Origin: Silene conica
Lineage: Eukaryota > Streptophyta > Magnoliopsida > Caryophyllales > Caryophyllaceae
Direction: 5' to 3'
NCBI GenBank assembly: GCA_029255685.2
Contig: CM055311.2
Location: forward strand, 58,921,048-58,985,047
Length of the DNA: 64,000 bases
Position numbers and translations under genes: made by a program. Shown piece by piece: positions 12,601 to 23,893 of this stretch. The stretch's first letter is position 1. The number at the start of each line of letters is the position of its first letter. The notes under the pieces were generated by a model, which saw only the letters and a program-made list of their open reading frames with translations, was not told the origin of the DNA and searched no databases.

Positions 12601-13656
12601 CTTGGTGTTTATGCAGCGGGTGATGTAGTACATTATGCCTTCTTGGCTTCCCGTTTGCAGTCTGCAGGCTAGGCTCCTGCGGCCTTCTGGTATCATTGAC
12701 CCTGGCCCTTCTTTCGCCGGTGCCTTGCGGGTGTTCTCGGAGACTACTGGTTCTGATTTGCTTGGTAACCCTAGTGAAATTGCTGCCCCCAAACTTATGA
12801 AGAAATTGACAGACATTTATTTCTCGACGGTTGCTGCTTCTTCGGAGTCGGTTTTCTCCTTGTCCCCGCGTCAGGTTGCTTTGTGGAAATCTCAGCATGG
12901 GGCTCACTCTTCTGATTGGTTGAGAGCGATTCCTATCTCTGGGTTGGGTCAGACTATGAACGGGAGGACCTACCGCTGTGTGCTTGGGTATAGGCTATGA
13001 GTTCCACTTTTCTTGGTACCTAGGCCTTGCTCTGCTTGCTCTCGGGTTTTTGCTGAGGATGTTTTTGGGGATCACGCTGTTTCTTGTGCTGGTGCTGTTG
13101 GGATCAAGCATCGTCATAACCTTGTCAGGGATACTCTATTGGACATCTGCTATAGGTCTGGGATTTCGGCTGGTAAGGAGGTTGACATTGGTCTGGTTGA
13201 TGGACATGGCGGCTCTCTTCGCCCTGCGGATTTGTTGCTTTATTCGTGGGACAGGGGGCGTGATGTCTGTATTGATTTGACTGGGTCCTCCCCTCTGACT
13301 CAGACTGGGATGACCGATTTTGTACTTGGCCGAGTTTTTGCTGATGCCGCTCAGCGCAAGTGTGCTAAGTACAGGGAGCGCTGTGAGAGTGCAGGTTACA
13401 GTTTCCTTCCTTTCTCTTTCTCTTCGCTTGGGGAGTTGGGTTCGGATGCTGTCGCCTTGCTGAAGCGGATTCAGCAATACTCGGTATCTCAGGATGCAAG
13501 GGCGCGGATGGCTGCTTACATTTTTACTAGGCTTAGTTTTGCTGTAGCTAAGGGGGTGGGAGCTCAGATAGTATCTCGGCTGCCCACCAATTTTATGTAA
13601 ACTCTTATTTTGATTCTTTTTATATGATAGCTGCGCGCAACCTTCATAAAAAAAAA

Positions 13657-13689
<33 letters not shown>

Positions 13690-13877
13690 GTGGGTTGAAC
13701 TTAATAAAGTCGAGCTGGACTTAACTGAACTGAATTGAATGGAGCTGAACTGAACTGAACTGAAATGAGCTGAACTGAACTGAACTGAATGGAGCTGAGC
13801 TGAACTGAATTGAGCTGAACTGAACTGAACTGAACTGAATAGAGCTGAGCTGAACTGAAACGAGTTGAAACAGGGCC
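9660..13877. mobile_element. Harbinger-like element with GAACT arrays, split by a LINE
   Basis: TTA flanks both ends (9657-9659 and 13878-13880). The left end starts GGCCCCGTTC and the right end, read inward, starts GGCCCTGTTTC. Both arms are filled with GAGCTGAACTGAACTGAACT-type tandem units in the same orientation (about 9685-9800 and 13715-13860). The core is AT-rich with AAT/TAA microsatellites, into which the retrotransposon at 10624-13600 has gone. The layout matches the element at 3534-4597: TTA duplication, GGCCC ends, subterminal arrays and a TTA-rich core. The terminal inverted repeat is very short, so classification is tentative. Confidence 0.6.
10624..13600 (+). pseudogene. Non-LTR retrotransposon: zinc finger, RT, restriction-like endonuclease
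   Basis: The degraded ORF is about 990 codons. An N-terminal zinc finger (CGVCLRTHAFRSRCHH) is followed by a reverse transcriptase. RT motif A is LLVDFRNAF (Asp at 11827), motif B region QGVQQGDPLGPLLF, motif C YLDD at 12082-12093, then GLHLNVAKTELF. The C-terminal part has a CX2C...HX3C finger (CSAC to DHAVSC), then KHRHN (13106), Glu at 13178, RPAD (13220-13231) and CIDLT (13268). This is the order seen in restriction-like-endonuclease (RLE) LINEs such as R2 and R4. No apurinic endonuclease domain is seen. Breaks: in-frame TAG at 11668, TGA at 12565, a frameshift near 12665 and TGA at 12998. Otherwise the frame is continuous and the C-terminal piece ends in SRLPTNFM. The 5' side abuts an AAT microsatellite, so it may be 5'-truncated. 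The coding part is clearly more GC-rich than its neighbours. I recognise similar hypothetical plant proteins but know no named family. Confidence 0.8.
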
Positions 13878-15111
13878 TTAATCTTCATTAATCTTCCTCA
13901 TCTTCAAATGTAGATAAGAAACAGGTATAACAAATACCCATTATGAAATGATATTGGTGTGTCCTAAAGATTAGTTTTCGTCAAGTACACACTAAGCGAG
14001 ATCGTTCATGTTGTGTAGAAGCGTGAATATCTCATGTTGGTACTCGCTGCGTTGATTTTATTTTTCATAATATACGCTTGACCTGAGTCCTCATAAATTT
14101 GCTCTTGCACTCATTCCCAAAAGGTCTCACACTATTATAACGGTTAAACACTTATAAAAATGATTTTTTTCATCTCCCAAGTAAGACTTGAGTTTGTACC
14201 CTAACAACTCAATTAAATAATCCTCGAACCGATCAAAAAAATTAAATAATCCACGAACCGATCAAAGATATAGGTTGTAAGGTATGAATGAGTTCTCTTT
14301 TTTGACATGAACCAAGAAAAATACAAAGTGCAAGAGTTCACTTTATGTTAAACAAAATCATATATTGCTTACACCTTAAATTGTTCGTTTGATACCGACC
14401 AGCAAAAATCGTAAATTATATTATGAGGCTGTTGTATGCTTTGTGTAGCCGCAATTGAGCCGCATAATCCCTGAAATTGCACGCGCGGTTCGTGCACTTT
14501 AAATCCTTAGATTTTAATTATGCACTTATGTACCTTCATTTTTGTTTTTAGTTTTTATTAGTACTCTCGGACTACTTTTTTCGTGTCGAGTTTTGGAGCT
14601 AACTTTTTAGTTTAAGATACATTTTTAAGTGTTCAGGAAATACATCGTTATTCTGCACAATCAATGAATCCGGCTACGAGACATGTAATATCAAAATTTG
14701 CCTCTATGGGTGGTATTAGCTAGTCAATCAATCTGATTCCCATCAAGAGCTTTGTTATTTACTTGTGCTTGCATGCTTACAAACTGTTGTCTTCTTTTTT
14801 ACTAACGAGCATGTGTGTGTCGACCGTTGATGATCGAGACTAGGATCCCGATACATGCAAACCAAGACCGAATATGAATGCACTAGTGGGCTATCCCTCC
14901 CTAGTGCTTGACGCTCTTGCATGCATTCTTGTCATGAGATTAGACAAGGGTGCGCTCCACGTCCCGGCTCAAAGTCCCAGGTCGTGAGACGATTAGACAA
15001 GGGTGCTGATAAGGCTTAAAGTTGTATCACCTTAAACAAAGTAATCCTAATTTACTACTAACAAATACCTAGCGGTTAAAAACCACAGACAAGTGGTTAA
15101 AATTTTATAAA
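13878..15111. other. Intergenic, no gene seen
   Basis: AT-rich DNA without a supported gene. ATTAGACAAGGGTGC occurs twice, about 50 bp apart (near 14940 and 14993). No TIR or LTR structure could be closed here. Confidence 0.45.
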
Positions 15112-15834
15112 CGGAATTACTTTTTCACATACGAACATTACTCTTTCACATACACTTTTTCATAACATTTCCATTTTCTACCCTTTTTCCTGACCCTAAA
15201 CTCTCCTTCCTAAACCTAAACAAAACAACTTCTATATATGAGTTTTTACCCTGAAATTGCATCAATTACTCTAAAAACTTAAACAAACAATGGATTACAA
15301 TTCTCCAAAGTATTGAGGTAGTATTGTTTATTGACGATTATAAATACGTTTTATTAAAAATAATAAGTTCAAACTTTATCCGTGTGTTTATTATTGATTG
15401 TCAGGACTGAATGTAATTTAAGACCCTAACGCTATAGCAGGAGAGAAAGAAAGTGGCAAAAAAGGCTCTGCACCACCTATATATAATTGGTGTATTAATA
15501 TGTTCTTAGACAGGGGATTGACTTGCACAGTCGGTAAAAAGGAGACCGGTACACGCCATTTGTACGTCTTCTCCCTAAATGTCTTACCTTCTAATTCTAT
15601 TACTTTCGTTGCTCCGGAATATTTTGCTTTTTCCTATTCCGACAACGGAGGGGGAGGGGAGGGGGCGGCGGTTGGACGACGCTGAACTGAGTTGATGACG
15701 GAAGGGCGGTGAACGGAGTAGTTGATTTTAGGATAAAGGAAGAGAGAAAATTAAAATTAATGGAGTGAATGATAAAAAAAATGGCAAGGGTAGTGTAGTA
15801 AAAATCGTATGTGAAATAATAAAATCCGTATGTG
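15112..15834. mobile_element. TIR element of the CTTTTTCACATACG family
   Basis: The left end reads ACGGAATTACTTTTTCACAT and the right end is its approximate complement (CCGTATGTGAAAAAGCAC). A second inner pair of CTTTCACATACA and TCGTATGTGAAATAATA strengthens the inverted arrangement. The same termini bound the element at 55565-57102. The interior has a G-rich run near 15650 and no recognisable protein. I could not confirm the target duplication here, so the outer limits may be off by some bases. Confidence 0.6.
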
Positions 15835-16676
15835 AAAAAGCACGATATAAAATAAAGATGAAATCAAATTATAATATCCTAAGGTAACAATTTTCTTTGG
15901 ATTTGGATTGATTAATTCTAACAAACTAAAAACGATATAAAATAAAGATAAAATCAAATATATAAAGAAGGTCTAAGGATTAAGTTCACTAGGTCAATTA
16001 TTCGGGGATGAGATTTAATTCATTGATAGAGCTAATTGTGTTAGTTAAGGTTATATGACCGGTCGACTCTATATCCCCTTTAGAGTTAATTTAACATGCG
16101 GTCGCTATCATTAAATTATCTTTATTCAATTATCGCAGCCTATACTAGTCTTAACCGGGTCGGTGATAATCCTAGCTAGTTCGTAAGACTAATTAATTAA
16201 TCTCGGTAAGTAACTAATTAATTAGATTCAGGACAATAAGCTGAACAATAACAAATAGCAATTTAACTATCAATTTATGAGAGCGTCACTTGCATAATGT
16301 GAGAGGGGGAGCTAAAATACAACTCCAAAAAATGTGTCACTTGCATATTGTGAGAGTGACACTATCCGTTTTCAGCTTGTGACAGATAGTGTCGTTTTCA
16401 ATGAGATTTTGTGTTTTTTTTTACATTTTACCAAAACTAAAAGACAACACTTCACCAAAAGCAAGGAAGTACATTATATATGTTAAACCGAATAAGATCT
16501 TACATTTGGGTGTACAAAAGCATTGTACATCAGACACATATAATAAATAATCCATTAATTGTTTATCTAGTAGCCCTCTAGATTCTAATTATCATCAACT
16601 TAATTAAACCCTTCTTAAATATCTCTTCGCGATAGTCACAACAATCCTCCCTCTCACCAAATTTTAATTCGAAAAT
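15835..16676. other. Intergenic with short direct and inverted repeats
   Basis: CGATATAAAATAAAGAT occurs at about 15842 and 15933. A hairpin with arms GACACTATC and GATAGTGTC lies at about 16357-16391 around a CAGCTTGTGACAG core. No gene is seen. Confidence 0.45.
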
Positions 16677-17375
16677 TGTACCCACCTCGCGATAGCGGAA
16701 AATAAACACACATAAGCATATAACCACATATAAACAATTATGATACTCCAACATAACTATAATCATGTGAAGTAATCGTCCACCAAATCCTTATCTTAGC
16801 ATAATCATGTAATTAGATCAAATAGCACGACTCAGGCATATCTAAACATATATCAACAGTACATAACACTGTACCCCAACTCAGGCAAGTTACATACAAA
16901 TCATTCAACAGTATTTAACATTATACCCCGACTCAAGCAAGCTAAACACAAATCATTCGGCAATATCTAGCACTGTACCCCGACTCAGGCAAGCTAGACA
17001 TAAAACAATCATCACAACATGGGAGAATTCATATGACGACTCCATTATACGGCTACAGTAAGTCTACTTAGTCTCAGCGAATACAATCCCCTGGTAGGAC
17101 GCCAATCCGATATACGGTCCTAGTCTAAATCTGGCCAGACTCTAGAGGTATAATCCTTCCCCGATTCGACAAGTATCCCCAACTCAGGATACCTCCAACA
17201 CTCGAACTAGCTAGGAACGAGATACCCCCGACTCAGGGCGGACAATCTAAAACCTGACCGGAACACCTATCAACAGTCATACCAAACGCGACGCAGTCTG
17301 GTGAGAACAAGAGTCATATAACAGCTCATAATATAGGCTCCACATATCATACGTCATTCTCAAAGATATGATAAA

Positions 17376-17430
<55 letters not shown>

Positions 17431-18905
17431 ATTCTAAACATCCGATATACAGTCCTAGTCAATCATTCAACAGTATTTAGCAATATACCCCGACTCAGGC
17501 AAGCTAAATAAAAATCATTCGGCAATATCTAGCACTGTACCCCCACTCAGGCAAGCTAGACACAAAACCATCAGCAATATCTAAGTCTGACCTCGACTCA
17601 AGGCGGACAATCTGAAACCTGACCGGAACACCTATCAACGGTCATACCAAGCGCGACGCAGTCTGGTGAGAACAAGAGTCATATAACAGCTCATAGTATA
17701 GGCTCCACATATCATACAACATCATTCTCAAAGATATGATAAAACTATATATATCAATTCTAAACTTCCGATCAACACCTAGTCAACTTCAGAAACTATT
17801 TCGAGGCGAGAGTCGGTTTCCCTTCCGGTTTCCCGGCTGGGGACCCTTCCTCAGAAACTTCCAATTTTCCCACAAAAGTGGTTATGAGTCGGCTGGTCGG
17901 TCGCCGGTCGGCTGACCGGCTCAGAGTCCCTGTTCTGCGAGAATGCACTTCGACATATTTCTATTCAAACCAACTTCATGAGAACATTTCCAAACCATGA
18001 ATCCCAACCAAAATACAACATACCCAACATGTATTACTCATTCCCAATCATATGAAATATACTTTAATCAATCTCAACCACATTTTCATAATCATTAACC
18101 CACTCTCATCATATTTCTACCCATCTTATGTTATACAACATGAACAGACAAGATATGAGATTAAGCATGAAATCAACTAAATAATCAGATTACTAACATC
18201 CTTATAATTCATCACCACCATTAGTTTCACTAATTTCATACAAACGCATCAAAATCACATAGCATGCTAATATATGACATAAGCCGAGTTTCTCATTATT
18301 GTCACCTTTACTTAGCAAACTCCTCAGGCTCTTCTTCAACAATCACCAAGTCTTTTTCCGGATTATCACAAGCACCACCTAAAGCCACAAAAACACCATA
18401 TATGACACGAATCAGGAAATGGGGCAAAACAACCCGGTAATCAATCGGACAAAATCATGAATTTGATTACCTTAAAATGACGGGGACGATCTCACGAGTC
18501 TATAGGTGCAAGAATCGCTAAATTCCGTTAAGAAATGAAGATTTTATGAGAGGATTTGTGAAATGAGGATTTTGTTTAAGATGAGAATTATGTTTACTGA
18601 TTTCTCGTTTTCTCACTTGGAGAACAAGAAAGAAGGTGGTATGGGAAAGGGCTGGGAAGTTTCCTTTCTCTATTTTCTTTTAAGTATAAGTGAAATGAGA
18701 CGGGTCTAATTGAAAATGTTCGGGAATACTTGTTACGGAAATGCCAAGGGATTTATATTTCATCCCAAGACTAAATAAATCTTACGACGGAGTTTACACG
18801 ATATTCCTAACATATAAGTTTACAAATTTAAATAAAATATTATTAAATTACGAAAAATACTTTAATTAATTTAAAATAAGGTTTACGAAAATAAGGGATG
18901 TTACA
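16677..18905 (-). mobile_element. Solo LTR, probably Gypsy chromovirus (Tekay/Del-like)
   Basis: The segment starts TGTACCCACC and ends GGGATGTTACA. It is flanked by the 5 bp duplication AAAAT (16672-16676 and 18906-18910). Read on the minus strand it begins TGTAACATCCC, a usual start for Tekay/Del LTRs. It holds several copies of a unit of about 60 bp with CCCCGACTCAGGCAAGCTAG (16840-17000 and 17460-17570), a duplicated block (about 17230-17360 and 17605-17740) and a GC-rich CGGTCGGCTGACCGG segment near 17880-17930. No internal retroelement genes accompany it, hence solo LTR. Confidence 0.7.
17378..17428. repeat. TA dinucleotide microsatellite
   Basis: About 25 uninterrupted TA units lie inside the solo LTR. 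They begin one of two duplicated blocks; in the other block the run is only a few units long. Confidence 0.95.
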
Positions 18906-18934
18906 AAAATGGTTGAAGGGAAGTGATTGGTATC

Positions 18935-19160
18935 TGCATACGAGCTATTATTAGAAGAATACGAGCTTCAAAAGACGAGCACAAATGAATACGAGCTAAT
19001 GTAAAAAGAATACGAGCTTAAAAGGATCACGAATTTTAAAATACGAGTTAATGTAAAAAGAATGCGAGAACACAAGCTAACCAAAACACCTCTCGAGGTA
19101 AAAACATTGAACCGGATTTGTGTGACGATAAATTTTGATGATATATTAAGCACTTAAAAA
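18935..19160. repeat. TACGAG satellite unit, left of mariner-like insertion
   Basis: Irregular units of AATACGAGCTAATGTAAAAA make up one higher-order copy of about 220 bp. It ends near GATGATATATTAAGCACTTA. Matching copies begin at about 32446 and 33708, so this is the broken edge of the array that continues right of 32440. Confidence 0.7.
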
Positions 19161-19868
19161 TACTTACTTCCTCCACTTTTCTATTTTCCTCTCATTTACT
19201 TTTGCACATGGATTTAGGCAATGTATTAAACAAAGATAAAGTATTGTTAAGTAGGCAACTTGCAGTCTTTAGTTTATTGTTAATTAAAGTGGGTTAAGTG
19301 GGTTAGGGGAATCTGATGTATTAACATTTTCCCACCAAAACAGAATGGGGGGAAATTCAAACTCTTATAAATGTTCCCCCAAAAATCACTTACACAACTA
19401 TGTCGTCTATTACATCATCCTTAACCTAGCTAAGTATACAAAACCTGACTTGGGGAGGTTATTTCCCATCAAAACATAATAGGGGGGGGGGGGATTCAAA
19501 CACTCATAAATGCTCCCCCCAAAATCACATACACACTTACATCATCATTTAGACTAATTACCTATACATATCCTTATATTATTACATCATCTTTCAGCAA
19601 CTACAATTTCTTCTTCACATATCTTCATCATATAAACTGCTTCAACATCATTCGGAATCAGTTTCTTCATTCTTCTCCTTCTTTAATTTTCTTCACTACA
19701 CAAAACCGTTAGTAAAATTATTGAAAAAATACAAATAAACACAAATAAACTGCAGTAAAAACAACATTATAAGCTAATTTCACAGACTGTGAACTTACCA
19801 TAATTCCACCCAAAAACCAGTTTACAAACCAGATTACTCAGTTTTCTTACTAGAAGATGTGTGGTCCA

Positions 19869-21201
19869 AACTTAACAAATGACGAGAGACATAGAATAGG
19901 TTGCTATTTGTTCTAGAATTCTCTAAATGGCAAGCCAGTTAGAGGCTCAATGAACTTATTAACAACTAAATATCAAGTCCATAGAAAAACAATTTTTGAT
20001 TTATGGAGAATTGCAAAGCGACAAAGAGGAAAAAGGTGAAGAACTAATGTTAAACTCCAAATTAAAAGGTAAAGTAGGCATAGAAACACATCAAGTACCA
20101 GTTGATAGAATACTAGCAACAAGTATGGGGAAGAGAGGATCAATGACTTCGTTTGGTGAAGCCATTGGCGTTTCAGCAACACCAATACTCAACTGGGTTA
20201 AACAAGGCAAGTTAAGGAGCTACAGTTCAGCCTTACATCCATCTTTAACAGATGAGAACAAGCTAAACAGATTGATATTTACTTTATCAAAGTTAAGCTA
20301 TGATAGGATATCTAACTCATTAAAGTTTAAAGATATGGGAAACATCATTCATATTGATGAGAAATGATTTTACATCACATAAGACCAAGCTAAGTATTTT
20401 CTTCTAGTTGAAAAAATTAATCCTTATAAGGCATGTCAAAGTAAGAGTTTCATAACAAAGGTAATGTTTATGGCAACTGTTTTAAGGCCAATTTATGATG
20501 GTGATGACAATCTACTTTTTGATGGAAAAATAGGTATATTTCCCTTCACTTTTTTACAGCCAGCACAGAGAAAATCAAAGAACAGACCTGCTGGTACTTT
20601 GAAGACAAAATTAGTGGCTTCAATCAACAAGACAGTCACGAAAGATATGTTAATAAGCAAGATTATACCAACAATTCAAAGTAAATGGCCAGCATCAATG
20701 AGCAAAGACATAATCATCCAACAAGATAATGCAAAGCAACATATAAGGAACGATGATCCAGATTTCTTTTTGGCAGCAAAGTCCAATGGTTTCAACATAA
20801 ATCTCACACAACAACCACCAAACTTACCAGATCTTAATGTGCTTGATTTGGGTTTCTTCAGATCAATACAATCATTCCAGACGAAAAAAAGAGCCCACAA
20901 TATTGATGAACTTGTGTCCAATGTTATTCAAGCATGGGATGAAGAACCAACACAAGTACTTAATGACGTATGACTAAGCTTACAGTCATGTATGTTAGAG
21001 ATAATCAAAAGCAAGGGCCATAATGACTATAAAATCCCACATTTGAAGAAAAAAGCACAAAGACTAACTTAGACACTTCCAAGAAATTTAGTTGCAGACG
21101 AAGTGATTGTAAGAGACCGTCTAAACTATCTCCATGAGGTAGGCAGAGATTCTGATTTACAAGACATAATTGTTCCACTAACTTTAACTCATTCCCTTTA
21201 A
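19869..21201 (+). pseudogene. Mariner-like transposase (plant MLE), broken
   Basis: A DDD transposase of the Tc1/mariner superfamily that would cut and paste TA-flanked elements. The N-terminal helix-turn-helix reads NLTNDERHRIG (frame of 19869). The sequence then changes frame near 20040 and continues with GSMTSFGEAIGVSATPILNW and LHPSLTDENK. Catalytic Asp residues are visible in IHIDEK (20356), QQDNAKQH (20725) and LDLGFF (20845). Exactly 39 residues separate the last two, as expected for plant MLEs (DD39D). Breaks include stops in the N-terminal part, TGA at 20365, TAA at 20380, TGA at 20971 and TAG at 21070. The reading frame ends at TAA 21199. It is non-functional as it stands, but all three catalytic positions survive. 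Confidence 0.85.
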
Positions 21202-22883
21202 GCGGAAGTTTCTTTTGTAAACATTTCAGGTGTAGGAATGTCTATAAATATTATAAAAACACAAACAACCCATATAACATTTAGACACGTAGGATACTCC
21301 CTTACACAAAATAGCCACGTCACTCTAGGAGCTTCCTCCTCTGCTTTACCCTTCGGATGAAGAAAAACACAACAATTAACACAGTAATTATACCACCTCC
21401 TCATTACTCCAACTTCTTTCAACTTCCCCTCAATCTCAACTCCTAAAATAAGCTCAATCGATGGAATCTCATGTATATTATCACAACCGACAAGAATCCG
21501 GATACCCAAATTGTGCCAACCACCGCCATAGCCCAACATCCACTCCGACGCTATGCAAGAGTTGCCCAGAACATCCAACTTGACTATCGGGTACGTAGTC
21601 TTCCCTAGATATCGCATTCCTCGCATTCAGTTTACATTAGCTCTTCTAATTGATGAATTTTTTGGGTTGCTTAATTTGGTGTTCTTTTGTAGTTCATGAT
21701 TGTTTGTTGAATTGTTGAAAAATGGATTGATTTTTACGTTTTTTGGGTACTGAGTTTATAGATTGTGATGAACTAATTGAATATTGTATTTGGGAGTTTA
21801 AATTATGTCTATTCTATTAGTTTTATGTGCCTTTTCAATACTGATTTTTTAGGAATTAGGATGTATGAGCAGTTGGCTTAGCTTTGACAATTGCTTTTGT
21901 GTTGTAAAATTTATGTATACATTTGGTTATGTTCGACTGTTGTGTATACGTCAATGGTGGCGAAGGGGATATGAAGAATTCGTAGAGTAATCTATGGCAT
22001 GTCTCGGATGGCTGTTCGAAATTAGAGGTGCTTCTTTCAGAATTTGGCTGGGTGTCGAACCCAGATTTAATGTAGGTGCTAGCAAAAAAAATTAGAAAAT
22101 CAATATACCAGTAGTGTGATTCGATCCTACAACCACTAGGTGGGAACTAAACACCTTTACCATTGAATCACATGATGTTAATTGTTCATTTAGCGGGATT
22201 ACATTTAGTATATTGAATAATTAGCATTTTGGTAATACAAAGTTTAATATTACGCAAAATGTGAATATTGGACAATTGCAAGAATTCGTCTATTATAGCC
22301 TCATAAAAGAGCAAAATTATGAACATCAGAATGAGCTATTGTTGGTGTACAAATTTGTTTTGCATTCATACGTTAGTTTCAGTATTCTGTTCTATTCTAT
22401 ATAACACTACTTGGAAGTTTCTGAAATAAGTGCTTCAAGATTTAACTCAGCTCATTAGTTTCGACAATGCCAAACAATAACTGAAGTCAAGTAAGTCAGA
22501 CGTAGTTACTATCAAAGCATTGTTTGGTATAATTTGATGTTGTAAAAGCCTACTTTCATTCGTCACTCTGGCTATATTATGCCTGGTTTATGAAACAAAT
22601 ATCCCTAGTGTATATGTTAATTAGATGTTCCTTTTGTGGTGTATATTGATGTTTTCCAAGCCTATGTTTGTTTGTTTAACTTTGCAATGCCTTCATTTTC
22701 ACATTAAAATCCAAAAAACATATATGTATCCTTTATCCAGACAGCTAATTCATGCTAAATTCATTTTTTCCCTAACAAGGAAGGCCACTTTAACGTCCTT
22801 TTACTGCTCTTAAGTATGCGCCTCACGCGTTCACAACCAACGTAATTTTACATTAACATTAGCCAATATCTGCCTGCTTATTT
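21202..22883. other. Region between MLE transposase and Helitron; unknown ORF
   Basis: A 142-codon open frame on the minus strand (21198-21626) contains LGYGGGWHNLGIRILVGCDN. I do not recognise it and it may be chance. The rest is AT-rich, with a tRNA-related segment listed separately. No Helitron 5' terminus could be fixed. Confidence 0.35.
22085..22180 (-). mobile_element. tRNA-related SINE-like segment
   Basis: On the minus strand the segment shows a box-A-like TGATTCAATGG followed by GTAAAGGTGTT, and a box-B-like GGATCGAATCA about 35 bp later, as in tRNA-derived SINE heads. It then runs into AT-rich DNA. No clean poly(A) tail or target duplication was found, so the call is weak. Confidence 0.35.
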
Positions 22884-23462
22884 TTGTACCTATGTTATGA
22901 CCAGAACCCTGGACTAATGGCAAACATCGATCTCATGAATCAAGTGAAGAGTAATAATGACACATACAAAAGGCTAACTAAAACGAACAGGGCCCTAAGA
23001 AATCACATACTAACAGAAAGGCGAAGGAGAAGAAACATTTACAGAAGGCAAGCCCAACCCTTATTCACACTACGTCCACCAGGCCACCCATACTACACGA
23101 TATCTGAACACGTAAACAACCTACTTACCAACCAAACCAAGCTCAATAGGTTTAAAAGGCGTTGCATACTTGTATGGAAGAGACTTGGTAGGCTTCGCAG
23201 ACGTCTGAGAATTACAAGGACGAGTAAGAGAAAACATGTTCCCCAAAATCAATTCCTTGTCCACCCTAACACACATCTATGTGAGCCCATTCCTGGTACG
23301 CAACTACCTGAACCCATGCACTTGAATGCTTCCATACAATTAGATGCCTCTGCTACACATTCGCTGCCAAAAAAAAGAGGGCGCAAGAGAAAAAGTAGGA
23401 GTGATGATAAATGTCCAAGCACAAGTAGCACACTCAACCATGATGACCGTCAAAGTAAGTAA
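22884..23462 (+). pseudogene. Basic N-terminal exon of a Helitron protein (probable)
   Basis: A 192-codon open frame rich in Arg and Lys has an AT-hook-like KKRGRKRKSR near its C-terminus and an RRRRRNIYRR stretch. It lies directly upstream of, and on the same strand as, the Helitron_like_N exon at 23894. A small possible exon (23746-23818, CAG acceptor and GTAAG donor) sits between them. Position and composition suit the variable N-terminal part of plant Helitron Rep/helicase proteins. The sequence itself has no diagnostic domain, so assignment is by context. Confidence 0.45.
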
Positions 23463-23893
23463 GAATATATTTACAATAAGTAATTAAATGCGTAAGCGAA
23501 AAACAATGAACCCTTAATTCGCTGGAAAATTGCCATTTACAGGCCCCTTGCCAAAATCTAACAGCCAGAAGATGAGGAGTAGAAGTGACATTGGCTGTAG
23601 CAAAAATAGTGGGACGACCAACCATATAAAACCACATGGGGTTTCTTCTAGCAATGTGCCATTTCCAGGTTACTATAAAAGTATGCCACAAAATGTAGTT
23701 TAAATGAGAAACTACAAACTTGAATCACTAACACATGTGTCGTGCAGAGAAAAACAATGGTTCTTCAGAAAAGGCAACCACTACGGAACAAATAAATTTG
23801 TCAAGTGAAAATAAAAGTAAGTGACACTAGCGTTGTTGGATTAGAATATAGAGCACTAAGTAGGCCGCTAACAATTTTTTTTGGGTAATAGGA

